Below are positions 36,607 to 46,646 of a stretch of 64,000 nt of DNA, piece after piece. Position 1 is the stretch's first letter. Each line of letters starts with the position of its first letter. Location: the NCBI RefSeq assembly GCF_014356525.2, contig NC_052518.1, positions 12,292,201 to 12,356,200 of the forward strand. The letters run 5' to 3'. The notes under the pieces are model-generated. The model made no database searches, was not told the origin of the DNA, and saw nothing but the letters and a program-made list of their open reading frames with translations. The position numbers were made by a program, and so were the translations under genes. Source of the DNA: Nilaparvata lugens (Eukaryota > Arthropoda > Insecta > Hemiptera > Delphacidae).

Positions 36607-36778
36607 CTAAAGTCCTGCACACACATCGATTTTTGTTCGTACGATATTTGCCGTCCTTAAGAATTCTATCAGATTAAACGGAACTTGACAAACATCGTCT
36701 GTTTAATCTAATAGAATTCTCAAGGACAAAAAAAAAATATCGTACGAACAAAAATGGATGTGTGTGCGGATCTTTAGG
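36607..36778. mobile_element. Foldback MITE with ACACACATCGAT ends
   Basis: The left arm CTAAAGTCCTGCACACACAT, then CGATTTTTGTTCGTACGATA, then GAATTCTATCAGATTAAAC pairs with the right arm, whose complement reads CCTAAAGATCCGCACACACA and so on. Arms ~75 bp, loop ~20 bp. The core shares CACACACATCGATTTT with the neighbouring element at 36777. Confidence 0.85.
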
Positions 36779-37221
36779 CTAGATTCACACACATCGATTT
36801 TGGTCCTACAATAAAAAATTGAACGTCCAAATTCCAATATAGTTGATATTGGAATATATAGGAGTATATTATTCCAGACAAGAGACGACTGCTACACGGC
36901 GTCCGTACGGTAAAAATCGTTGATCGATGTGTTTGTAATCACCCATTCATTTCATTGCGCCACAAAATTGGACGTTCGGTTTTTTATCGTGCGTCCAAAA
37001 TCGATGTGTGTGAAAAGAAGATTTTGTTTGAACGTCTAGCGTTCCATCGGCTTCACTACCACATAGCAACCAGATGCCAAACAGCTTATGTGAATCTTGA
37101 AATATGCTCGATCACGATTATAATCTTTATGGAATTTATGTTTCTGAAAGCTACGGTTGTGCGGTCAAAATTCGAACGAACTTTCATTGAACGTCCACAA
37201 TCGACTTGTGTGTACCTAGCC
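36777..37221. mobile_element. Second inverted-end element, adjacent
   Basis: Begins GGCTAGATTCACACACATCG then ATTTTGG and ends CCACAATCGACTTGTGTGTA then CCTAGCC, imperfect inverted repeats of ~28 bp. Internal pieces repeat the end motif (AAAATCGATGTGTGTG near 36997 and GATCGATGTGTTTG near 36920), as in multiply rearranged MITEs. The open frame across it is accidental. Confidence 0.65.
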
Positions 37222-37647
37222 CAGTGAGACAATACATTTTTAACTCATAAATGGAATGGTCATTCTTGGAATAGGTTATCTATGTTATGAACATTTGACC
37301 ATTTCAGATCAGAGATGATCAACAAGAATTCATTGAAAGGTCAATCTACATCGTGTAGCCGCCTAGAATCCTAATCGACTATTATCAGTGATCATCAATC
37401 CAAATATCATGAAGATTGAGAATAGATTCAAAGATGATGTTCACATTCAATAAATTGTGTTTGTTTAGAAGATGAAATAGGTGTTATTATTAGAAAATAT
37501 CTTATAGAGGAAAGATTCATTATTGCACTTTTTATTTTGTTTAATTTTTTTTTAATAATATGCTTATAATTTATTTAGTAATTATGTTTTCCTGTATTAC
37601 TGATACGTATGTTATACTGTCATGTTTAATAGGGTTTTCTTTTTCAG
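37222..37647. other. AT-rich DNA leading to a splice acceptor
   Basis: No gene features except a T-rich tract running into TTTTCTTTTTCAG at 37635-37647. Confidence 0.4.
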
Positions 37648-37730
37648 AAACGCAAAGTGCCAGTAATATCTGCCCCCTCATTACTGCTGAGTAACCGAGA
37701 AAGCTTTCCAAAAGACAAAGTTGTTCAACG
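37648..37730 (+). CDS. Candidate internal coding exon, 83 nt, gene unknown
   Basis: A strong acceptor (pyrimidine tract, TTTTTCAG at 37647) and a strong donor (CAACG/GTGAGT at 37731) bound 83 nt that are open in only one frame, phase 0. The frame encodes KRKVPVISAPSLLLSNRE then SFPKDKVVQ plus two bases, and is GC-richer than its surroundings. Its phase-0 start is the same as that of the Ca2+ ATPase terminal exon at 13804, so it could be an alternative C-terminal exon of that gene spliced past the ETAV exon. It could equally belong to another gene. I do not recognise the peptide. Confidence 0.45.
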
Positions 37731-38060
37731 GTGAGTAATGTCTTGAATATTGATATTAGATAAAAATTTGGGATGGAACCTACTTAAACCACTTGGAAAA
37801 ACTTTTTGTGATTCAAAAACACCATATTAGAGCTACATTAGGAAAACCCAGACTCTATCCAAGTGAGAGTTGCTTTAGTGGGCTGGATTTTTTAACTGTC
37901 AGGCACCCATACATCTAAATCAATCATCTAAATTTCAAATTTCAGATACTGTTTTATCAATTTGTAGAATTGATAAGATCTGGCCATTTTATCACCAGTA
38001 AATTTGATAGGAAACTAGTATCCGAAATCAATACATGTAGTGTCTTGAATAATTCAATTT

Positions 38061-38842
38061 TAGTCCAGCCACTATATGCATTGGTGCTTGCAATTTATAT
38101 TGTAGTTCTGATTCTTTTATATATTATTTGGCTACATGAGTGAAGTCCAGAACCAATTTTTTCATAGAAAATCTCCGTGTGTAAGATACAGAGTGGCCCA
38201 AATACCTTGTATTTTCGGTTCAATTTCCAGTTTTAATCTATTTCCGATAATCAGACAAAAAATTTGATCTTTCCTTTCCTTTCGATTATAAAATTCTGAA
38301 TAAAATGAGATTTTACTGAACTCTCTATCTTCAATAAGTACTGGGTTAGGATTTTTCAAAAATTTGTGAAATTTAAAGAAAAAATCAATTTTGATTAATT
38401 TCATATTTCAACAATATATTCAGATTGTTACCATTTAGATGTATAATTCAAAATCCCTGTGGGCGTATTTTTGAGCTCTACAATTTAAGACCAGGTAGAG
38501 TGCTCTATCTCTTCCAGCTACACCTCTGACAACAATGCCCTTTGTATTGTGAAAAAATACCTAATTTTTAGCTTCAACCATCATCACCAACTGCATTATT
38601 CTCACTTTGATACAAAAATAAATTCTTCTGTCCGATTGCTAGATTTGCGGAAATAGCTGAAAACTGGATAATGAACCGAAAATACGATGTTTCTGGGCCA
38701 CTCTGTATCTAGCACAAGGAAATTTTGCCTAAAAAATGTGATTCTGGACTTTTCTCATGTATCCGAGTAATACATTCAAAAATTATAACTACTATATACA
38801 TTGCAAGCACATCCCCTTTTTTATATCTATATTGACTGGACT
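38061..38842. mobile_element. Foldback element, ~200-bp arms
   Basis: The left arm (38061-38265) begins TAGTCCAGCCACTATA and contains GTGCTTGCAATTTATAT, CATGAGTGAAGTCCAGAA and GATACAGAGTGGCCCA. The right arm (38620-38842) carries the inverted versions, ending ATTGACTGGACTA. The centre includes the repeat at 38464-38612 that is also found alone at 22717-22870. It lies in the interval between the two exon candidates at 37.6 and 39.4 kb, so it would be intronic. Confidence 0.85.
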
Positions 38843-39405
38843 AATAGTAGCTTTCATCTAGAGAAATTTCCTCCTATCTTAATATAGAGACTTCTAATTA
38901 TTTTTATGTAATTTTCAACTTTTCTTTACTTTCCCTTATGCTTTTTCTCTGCTATTTATGTTCCCTTCCTCACTCCCTGTTTCTCTTACCGATTTTCTCA
39001 ATAAATGTTTGATAGCAAATCCAAGTTTCATGTTATCCCATTATTATCTTCATTGTTATTCAATCATTGAATCTCTGCGCTCATGTTTTTTGAACCTTGC
39101 AGGGACTTCAGTTTTAATATATTTATTCATTATACTCTAATTCATCCATTTATGTATTCAATTCATTCATAAATATCTTATTCTTTTTGATGGTATTTAT
39201 TCATTTTTCATTTTGTATCGTGTATGGAATTTTTCATTGTAATTATGTTTTTGGGACAAATAAATAAAGATTTTATTTGTTGAACTATTTTAGCACATAA
39301 ATGATAAATCGTTTATTGAAAAAAATTGTACCATAATCTTGTCATATATTTTGTGCCCGTTATAAAAAAATGTATGCTAATTTATTCTGTTGCTTTCTAT
39401 TTCAG

Positions 39406-39505
39406 ACAACAAAACATGTCACAAAGTCCGCATCGTAGTCAGCTCATCGTGTGTGTTGGTTTTCATACTGCATTTAAGAAACATTCTAATAAAAATATCA
39501 AATAA
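39406..39505 (+). CDS. Candidate terminal coding exon, partner of 37648-37730
   Basis: Acceptor TTTCTATTTCAG ends at 39405. Joined to the 37648 exon (phase 2), the frame reads RQQNMSQSPHRSQLIVCVGF and a further 13 residues to TAA at 39503-39505. Phases agree, which supports the pair. The last ~15 residues are Lys/Asn-rich like ordinary AT-rich DNA, so the true end may differ or the tail may be fast-evolving. Gene identity unknown. Confidence 0.4.
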
Positions 39506-40008
39506 TAACATTGTTATTAACGTAGACATTATGCAATCTGTTTATAAAATGTAATCTTTTCTATTTTGTACTTTACAAGATACCTATAATTCTATTTGTG
39601 TTCATTTGTGCTTTAAATAACAACGTTAAATTCAAAATTGTAGTAGATACATTTCTTTGTACTCAAAAAAGTGTGTGAATTAACTCATCATTTACATAAC
39701 CTTTAGACTGTGTATTCCAATAATTGAGGTTTAGAACAGTTGGGGTGAATGCTTGTTGTGTTTACCTTAATCGTATTTGTATATAATAAATTATGGTAGT
39801 AATTAATTTAGTATATAATCCCCTGGGCACAATAGTGTGAAATGCGACGGGAGCGTGAAAACATTTTAGCCATGGTTGAAATTTTTAGAACATCAAAACC
39901 CAATCGATGTCTAGGAAAGATTGTGGTATCTGGAAAGATTTTGATTGCTTACTGAATGTTCAGAAGATAAATTATGTTTGTCATTTTTCAGCGAAATCGT
40001 TAATATTT
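39506..40008. other. AT-rich 3' flank
   Basis: AT-rich sequence after the candidate stop codon, with several AATAAA-like sites (for example near 39786). No repeat or gene seen. Confidence 0.35.
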
Positions 40009-40086
40009 CATTTTATCGATAGTGTAGTGAGAAATCATCATAATTTTCATTTTATCGATAGTGTAGTGAGAAATCATCAAAATTTT
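40009..40086. repeat. 39-bp tandem duplication
   Basis: CATTTTATCGATAGTGTAGT then GAGAAATCATCA is repeated once with a 39-bp period (copies at 40009 and 40048), differing by one base at the join. Very recent. Confidence 0.95.
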
Positions 40087-40129
40087 CTTCGGAAGAATTC
40101 GTTAGTATTTTTATGATCTACAGCTCAAA

Positions 40130-40262
40130 AAATGTCGCGCGCCGATAGTTCGATTCAAATTTCCCACTTCGACTAGCATTGGCGGCGCTCTTCGCAATTG
40201 GCCAAACTTTCGCGCCAAGGCAAATGATTCGTCGGCCGTGCAGGCAAGTCGCCGGGCTATTA
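40130..40262. promoter_or_regulatory. Isolated CpG-rich patch with E2F-like site
   Basis: About 130 bp of clearly GC/CpG-rich sequence in AT-rich DNA, containing TCGCGCGCCGATAG, TTGGCGGCGCTC and CTTTCGCGCC (TTTSGCGC, E2F-type). It could be a promoter, a decayed exon or the remains of a GC-rich transposon end. No downstream start of a gene is apparent. Confidence 0.25.
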
Positions 40263-40499
40263 TATTCAATTTGGATACGGTTTTATCAGAGTAATAGTTC
40301 AGATACTATAAAGCAGCCCTTTTATTCTTATAGTTATTGTAATATTGGATATTACAATATTATCACAACACTTATTCACTCCATTTATTACTAAATAAGA
40401 CATTATTGAATATCAATTCAAATTTATATTACAGTATTAGTAGTCTACCATTTCCAAGATTATGTATTGAGAGTGTTTATCTCAACTTATTATGTTGTA

Positions 40500-40960
40500 T
40501 CGTCACAATTTTCGTTCCGAGAAGTTCAACCTTCCTTCTTTCTCTTTCTTCTTCAGTTTCTTCTCCCTTCATCATCATCATCTACCTTTTTCTGATTCCT
40601 GTTTCCTCCTTTCTCGTTCTTCTTCCCTTCGGTTTTTTGGTGTCTTCTCGTTTCCTCCTCATGTCTCTTTTTCTGATTTCCTTCTTCTTCTTATCTTGAT
40701 CTCCCCTTTCTTCTCTTTCACATTTCTTCTCCTCCCGTACAAGCCAGCTTGGTACTCTTCTATAAATTTTTGTTTCGTTACATTACCTCTCCCTTTTTTA
40801 TTCCAGGCTTAATAAGTTTCTCTTCACTATCTATCTCTTTCTCAATTTTTCTATCCCCATTCAATCAACTTTTTTCTCCATATTTATTTACTATTGGTCC
40901 CAATCTCTCTTCTTCTGATTCCTATTTCCTTTACTATTAATATATATCCCGCTCCTCTTC
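40500..40960. repeat. Pyrimidine-rich low-complexity tract
   Basis: About 450 bp dominated by C and T on the plus strand (TTCTTCTCCC, TTTCTCTTTC motifs). The hydrophobic open frames across it are a compositional artefact. Confidence 0.8.
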
Positions 40961-42000
40961 TTCATTTTCAATATTGACCACAAAAAAAGAACAGAGTAGA
41001 TCAGTAACGTTAAACTTTTCAAAGACATGAAGTAGGCCTTTATTCACAGTATATTTACATTGAAGTATATAATAAAAGAATTGCTTCATCATCAAACCAT
41101 TTCATCAATTTCATGTTTCATCATCAAAACGTTATTTTTTCAACATTCATTTCAAATCTAGCAATAATGTTATTCACTCAATTGAATAACAACAATAAGG
41201 ACAATTTCAAGATGATTAGAAGTCAGGTGAGCAAGGCGAATAATATTAAATTTTAATTGTTAGAATTAAAAAATCAGTAAATTGAGTAGACCAAGATTAT
41301 TGTTACAATGATTTCAATAGAGTAAACAATCACATAGTTCAGTTTAAAACTGAGATAATCCTATTATATTAAGCGAGCAATTTCTGCTGTTAATAGTATT
41401 TGCATTCTGCTATCCAAGTGGCAGCCGCCGGTAAAGCATAGCCTATTGTTGCAGCCACCCTTTGAGTGGAGTATATGTCGTTTTCTTGCCACCCTTTCAG
41501 TCTTGAGTCCATCATGAATAATTATGCTGCTTTTGGATTAGAGATTAGACTCATAATTATAATCATAAAAACACTTCATTCACATGGGCTACTTTTTAAA
41601 TTTATAAAACAATTTGAAAAATCTTGAAGCACCCTAAGATTTTTTAAATTGTTTTATAAATTATAATCATGAATATAAATAATACTATCAGGTAACCTAT
41701 GATCCGCAAGGGTATTTTTAAATCACTGAATAGATTGATTTAGCTTATAGTTCTTGACTTCAATCAAGCAGAAATCAAAAATCTATTAAAATGAATATTA
41801 TAATGAATGACGGATAGAATTATCATTTTGATTAGTGTCTCACATTTCAAATTCATCATCCAATATTGCAAATAAAAAATTATTTGATTTTTTTATAATT
41901 TATTTGAATTTTGCTCCTCAAATTTATTTGATTGAGATATTGTAATATTGGAAATATGAATGAGATTTTGAATATTGTATGACACAAGATTGTAACCCAC
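40961..42000. other. AT-rich DNA with two short repeat relics
   Basis: At 41597-41663 a palindrome, TAAATTTATAAAACAATTTG then AAAAATCTT, pairs with its complement around an 11-bp loop. At 41358, CCTATTATATTAAGCGAGCA then ATTTCTG matches the end of the arms at 50360 and 51880. No gene. Confidence 0.5.
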
Positions 42001-42490
42001 CCCCGGCTACAACGTTTTTCCTCCGCCGACAGCGTAATTATTGACCGCCGTGAAGCTGGCCCCACCATATCGAGCCCAAAATTTGAAACATATGCCAATA
42101 TTCAGGGCTTTTTTTTGGGCTTCCAGAATATCCAAGTTTCAATTTTTGGGCTCAACCGGAAACGGGGTTTATAAGGGTTTATACATTGGCGGGCCAGCTT
42201 CACGGTTAGCCATCGTCCATCACCGATCTTGAAGATGAAGGTGTCATTTGATAGAGTGAATTTTGGGCTTTCATTCTATGCCATTTTCAAATTTTGGGCT
42301 CAAAAAGTACGACCGTGAGAGACTTTGAAAGTTTTCAAATTCGGCGGGCCAGCTTCACGGTTAGCCCGCGACCATCACCGATCTTGAAGATGAATGTGAC
42401 ATTCGATAGAGCGAATTTTGGGCTTTCATTCTATACCATTTTTAAACTTTGGGCTCAATAATTACGCTGCGGGCGGAGGAAAAACGTTAT
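42001..42490. repeat. GC-rich inverted and direct repeat cluster
   Basis: AACGTTTTTCCTCCGCC...AGCGTAATTATTGA at 42011-42044 is inverted at 42455-42488. GGCGGGCCAGCTTCACGGTT starts direct units at 42188 and 42343 (period 155), each followed by CACCGATCTTGAAGATGAA and TTTTGGGCTTTCATTCTAT. The complement CCGTGAAGCTGGCC occurs at 42049. A foldback-type element with an internal tandem duplication. Frames here are not genes. Confidence 0.8.
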
Positions 42491-43267
42491 GGGCCGCCAG
42501 GGAAAGTGTATTCCAGAAAAATTTGGAAGGAATCGATGGAACAACTCTTCAGCTATCATATGATACCACTTTCAATTTTTGGGCTCGATAGTCAGCGGGG
42601 GGGAAGGGTTGTAGGTAACCAGGTCACTTGCCGCCCCCCAGGGTATGTGTATTCAAGGAAAATTTCATGGAAATCGATGGAACAAAATGTGAGAATATTG
42701 ATACTGATGGGCACGCATCTTAGAAAATATTGAAACCCCACCTTATAGAAACATATACGGCCAGACAATAATGCATGCAATAAAAAATCCACTTGTCAAA
42801 TCCACTGAATATAAATTATCATACATAAAATATGTATGATATAACATAAAATATGTGTTTGTCAAGCTCCGTTCAATCTTATAGAATCTATAATCTACAT
42901 ATTATCCGGGCCCCCTGGTGACCCCCCCCCCGCGCCACGGGGGCAGCGGGGGTGTACGTTAGGCCACTGCTTACAATTTGTTTTCTAATAGGAATAGGAA
43001 CTTTGCACAATGATTTGTGACTAGATAGAGCTACAAAAGAATAAATTATGACAATTTGTCGAATTAATACACACAATGGCGGCCGTTTAAATTTTTATTT
43101 ATTCTGACCGACCTACAGCTGAATACGTGTGCAGGAGGTTGATAGACTAGTTAGAGAATAAAAAAATTCCCAGATCTACAAGTTTATTGCAGCTAAGGTT
43201 TATTGCATTTCGACATCACAATCACAATATTGTTTGGAATAATTCATCTTTGCCAAACACCGCCTAT
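42491..43267. other. Repeat-derived flank with G/C homopolymer runs
   Basis: GTGTATTCCAGAAAAATTTG then GAAGGAATCGATGGAACAA at ~42507 is partly repeated near 42645 (GTGTATTCAAGGAAAATTTC then ATGGAAATCGATGGAACAA). GC-rich homopolymer stretches lie at 42597-42640 and 42910-42950. No gene. Ends at the 5' junction of the LINE. Confidence 0.45.
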
Positions 43268-44768
43268 TATTAAATCTGAATAAGAAAAAATTTTGCCAAT
43301 TTTCAAGAGCGGTGATTCTGAAAGAGTTGAAAATTATAGACCCATTAGTATTCTAAATGTAATAAGTAAAATTTTTGAAAGAGTAGTTTTAAATAGGCTA
43401 TTGATGCACCTGGAAGAAATTAATTTCATATGTGATGAACAGCATGGGTTCCAGAAAGGGAAATCTACTAAGACTGCAATAGTATCCCTTGTTGAAAGAC
43501 TAATAGATATAATAGATTCAGGTGAGAAGGCAGCCGCAATATTTCTTGATTTATCCAAAGCTTTTGATTGTGTGAACCATAGAATATTATTGGAAATACT
43601 AAAAACTGTAGGTGTGAATGGTATAGAACTAAAATGGTTTGAATCATATCTCATAGGTAGAAACCAGTGTGTTGAGCTTACCAAGGTGGATGAGAATGAA
43701 ATAGTAAAAATTAAATCTCAAAAACTGGAGGTCCAGGCTGGAGTACCTCAAGGCTCAATTCTGGGTCCCTTACTGTTTCTGTTGTATGTGAACCAATTAC
43801 CAAAAGAGTTGAAAGATCACAGAGCTCTGTTGTTTGCTGATGACACATCGCTTATCTTTAACAATTATTTATTAGATAGTCTAGAAATAAATGCTTTTAC
43901 TGGAGTACAGTCAATTGTCCAATTCTTGGAGCAAAGGCAATTAACAATAAATAGTAAGAAATGTCAATTCCTACAATTCGAAAGTAAATATAACTCAGTA
44001 GAGGATAGAGAAATAAATGTGTTTGTAGAGGAAAATGAATTAGACCAAGAAGAGAAAGTAGCATTCTTGGGAATTTTATTGGACAGGGAATTAACATGGC
44101 ATCCTTACATTGAGAGGATATGTAATAAGATATCATCTGGGGTATTTGTCCTGCGGCAGCTTGCTAGGCTGAATGATAAAAAACTACTGTTAACTGCTTA
44201 CCATGGACTTATACTATCTCATATTAGGTATGCTATTTTAGTATGGGGTAATTCATCTCAACAAAATATGGACAGGGTGTTTAAGATTCAAAAGAAGGCA
44301 CTCAGATGTATAGAGAAAGTGAATAGGTTAGACTCTTGTAGGCCTTTATTTGAAAAGCTTGGTCTATTAACTGTGCCATCTTTGTATGTATATGAAGTTG
44401 TAATGCATGTGAAAACGAGTGGTGTGATCCAGAATTCAGATGTTCATGAGTATAATACGCGAAACAGAGCAGATTTCATATAATGGGTCGCAATAGTAGG
44501 TTATTTGAACAAAAACCAGATTATATTGGTAGGAAATTTTATAACAAGCTACCTCAAATCTTGAAAAGTAATGATGATTTGAAGATTTTCAAAAACAAAT
44601 TAAAAATATTTAGTTGATAGAGCTTTTTATAGTGTACAAGAATTCCTTTCAAACCTAAACTAGGTTGAACTACTTAGTGTTAGAATTATTATGTAATAAC
44701 ATGACTTGTCTTATACTCCATGACTGGAGTCTTTAGGACGTAATCAAAAAAAAAAATTATTTTCAAAT
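43268..44768 (+). mobile_element. 5'-truncated non-LTR retrotransposon (LINE) with reverse transcriptase
   Basis: The body starts inside the RT domain and ends in a short poly(A) (44745-44756) after a small hairpin (ACTCCATGACTGGAGT). The flanks share ACACCGCCTAT (43257-43267 and 44769-44779), with looser similarity beyond, consistent with a target duplication and target-primed integration. The endonuclease and ORF1 are missing. The 3' half of this element lies inside the duplicated block described at 43959. Confidence 0.88.
43293..44481 (+). pseudogene. LINE reverse transcriptase, C-terminal part of ORF2
   Basis: About 396 residues. PIFKSGDSERVENYRPISIL (RT motif 0/1), DEQHGFQKGKSTKTAI, AAAIFLDLSKAFDCVNHRIL (motif A, catalytic Asp), QAGVPQGSILGPLLFLLYVN (motif B), ALLFADDTSLI (motif C, FADD) and KVAFLGILLD (motif D/E) are all present in one frame. 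They are followed by the thumb-like region and Y.TR. tail typical of Jockey/CR1-group elements. At 44473 one T is missing relative to the second copy, which shifts the frame and cuts off the last ~50 residues. The N-terminal endonuclease is absent, so the copy is dead. Confidence 0.9.
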
Positions 44769-45212
44769 ACACCGCCTATCATTTAAATTTATTCCAAGTT
44801 TCAATCCATACCTATCGTACAGTATATGGCAATGATAAATGATATGCACAAGAAAGTATACTGAACTTGAATTAAAACGTTGAATGTTACAAACTGTTAC
44901 ACTACATTCTATAATAAACATTCTCCAACAGCCTTATGACAGTTCCTCATTTAATATTTTATTCTAATTCAAATTACTAAAATATTATTGAATTATATGG
45001 AATATGAATTGATTTGTACAAGAAGTATTATTTATCCATTTAGGGTACTCAATGACAAAAATATACAAGAGTATACAAAATAAATGTTAATTACTCATCA
45101 AGAACTGTATCATATAAGATATACCTGATTGGATATAGATATGAAGAAAGTCGTCAAAAATATGATGACAAGCTCAGAAAAGCTAAAATATCATTGAATA
45201 ATAATTTTTCAA

Positions 45213-45333
45213 CATAAATAAAATTAATGAGAACTCAAAAATTAGTTGAATGTCAAGGTCGGAAGGTTGAATATTATTCAACTTTCTGACCTGAACATTC
45301 AACTGATTTTTGAGTTTTCATTTTATTTTTGGT
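45213..45333. repeat. Collapsed foldback element (interior lost)
   Basis: Only the outer arms remain: AATGAGAACTCAAAAATTAG then TTGAATGTCAAGGTC joined to its inverted partner GACCTGAACATTCAACTGAT then TTTTGAGTTTTCATT. The second copy (47905-48538) keeps ~520 bp of internal palindrome. The join TTCAACTTTC suits a deletion at the AA/CAA shared by both sides. Confidence 0.8.
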
Positions 45334-45755
45334 GATCCAAACAATCACCACCGACTTTGAGATTGGGCTGGTGAATTCCAGGGCCGCCAAAGGGTGGGGC
45401 GACCGGGCGGTCGCCCCGGCTAGGGGGGCGCCGCGGTCGTATGATGATTAGCGCCCCGACATTTTCGGTTCAAGTACCTTTATTTCACCTTCACGTTAAA
45501 GGTCTTTAACCATTTTCTTATCAATCCATTTCTATGTATAACTCATTACTTAGGCCTATATGTGTGGTGTTAATTGTGGCATAAACAATAAAAACTTTGG
45601 TAAATACAGTCACTCTACGCATAGCATCTGTGTATATTTTTCCAGTCATTGAGTGAGCCTGTGCGCGCCCACTGCCCCTGCAAACTGCAAGTCGTCATTG
45701 GTCGCTTCATTGTCCAATGCTGGGTGATAAAACTTCTTATTTATATCCTCTCTAA

Positions 45756-45900
45756 CTTGTATTCTGCAGGCTAAAACCTATTTATTTTTAAATTTCCATT
45801 GATATTTCCAAATTGAAAATTTTTCAATTTAAAATAAATTCAAAATTTTTCAATCAACGGAAATTTAAAATTAAATAGGTTTTAGCCTGCAGAATACAAG
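45756..45900. repeat. 145-bp palindrome (MITE-like)
   Basis: CTTGTATTCTGCAGGCTAAA then ACCTATTTA pairs with the exact complement ending TTTAGCCTGCAGAATACAAG. The inner arms are AAATTTCC.TTGAT. The same structure is at 48965-49109 in the second block copy. Confidence 0.9.
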
Positions 45901-45924
45901 GTGAGAAAAGAGTATAAAATAAGA

Positions 45925-46085
45925 CAAGCTGGACCGGATGGTTTAATATGGTTCAAGCATAGGGAACTCTTCTTCAAACTTCGCTTCCTCCATTTGATAT
46001 GTGCTGGAGACAATAATTGAGGATCCCGGAAGTTTGGAAAGTGGCTACAGTCAAATCTATTTTCAAGAAGGGAGATATAGTCCAG
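45925..46085 (+). pseudogene. Second LINE reverse-transcriptase remnant (copy 1)
   Basis: CAAGCTGGACCGGATGG encodes QAGPDG, and 46032-46083 encodes VWKVATVKSIFKKGDIVQ. These are the GPDG and 'W..A.V.PIFKKGD' motifs found just before RT motif 1 in many LINEs. They sit in different frames with stops between, and no RT core follows, so this is a short relic unrelated to the element at 43.3 kb. The minus-strand frame over it is a shadow. Confidence 0.55.
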
Positions 46086-46546
46086 ACTAACACCGAAAAA
46101 ACTTTTATCTAGAGATGAGGTATTTCTTGACCTCACTAGTTACTTCAACAGCTCTCTGGAAGACAGCCTAGGCCTTCGCTGGAGGCAAATAAGAACAAAT
46201 TAGTGTCGAAAATATAGAAAATACAAATAAAACTTTACTCCTCTCACAACAATACAAAAGAGAAGGTGATTATGATTTTAAAAAGGACAACCTTGGCGAG
46301 GATGGATGGAAAGACTATTAAGCATCAGTTACAAATATTCAAATACTCAAATACAAAAGATATAATAAATTATAAATGAACTTAGTTTATCTATGGTTAT
46401 ATTAACGATGTGCTAACATGAATACGCTTGACTATTAATCAGTTACTTAATCGTTGTGTCTCAGGTTTCGAGTAGGCAGAAGGCCTCCTTCAATGGGGCT
46501 TTTAAAAACTTGAAAAATATTTGAACGATTTAAATTAAATTTGGAA

Positions 46547-46646
46547 NNNNNNNNNNNNNNNNNNNNNNNNNNNNNNNNNNNNNNNNNNNNNNNNNNNNNN
46601 NNNNNNNNNNNNNNNNNNNNNNNNNNNNNNNNNNNNNNNNNNNNNN
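46547..46646. other. Assembly gap, 100 N
   Basis: Exactly 100 undetermined bases, the usual placeholder for a gap of unknown size. It is flanked on both sides by copies of the same block. Confidence 1.

Larger units (their letters stand above)
43959..46546. repeat. First copy of a near-identical duplicated block
   Basis: Matches 46647-49758 base for base apart from occasional single-base indels and one ~520-bp difference (the interior of a foldback element, missing here at ~45280). It ends exactly at the N gap with TTAAATTAAATTTGGAA. Contents: LINE 3' half, AT-rich flank, collapsed foldback (45213-45333), a GC-rich hairpin region (45380-45450), a palindrome (45756-45900) and a LINE RT remnant (45925-46085). 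Confidence 0.95.

Noticed and set aside
40406..40940. Several hydrophobic plus-strand frames suggesting membrane proteins
   Set aside because: They lie in a C/T-rich low-complexity tract, which yields Ser/Phe/Leu in every frame.
42592..43076. Short minus-strand frames around G/C homopolymer runs
   Set aside because: Run across repeats and homopolymers. No protein-like signal.
43334..44136. Minus-strand frames of 79 and 116 codons
   Set aside because: Complement shadows of the LINE reverse transcriptase.
45882..46136. 84-codon minus-strand frame, repeated at 49152-49346
   Set aside because: Lies opposite the LINE relic with the FKKGD motif. Its recurrence is due to the duplicated block.
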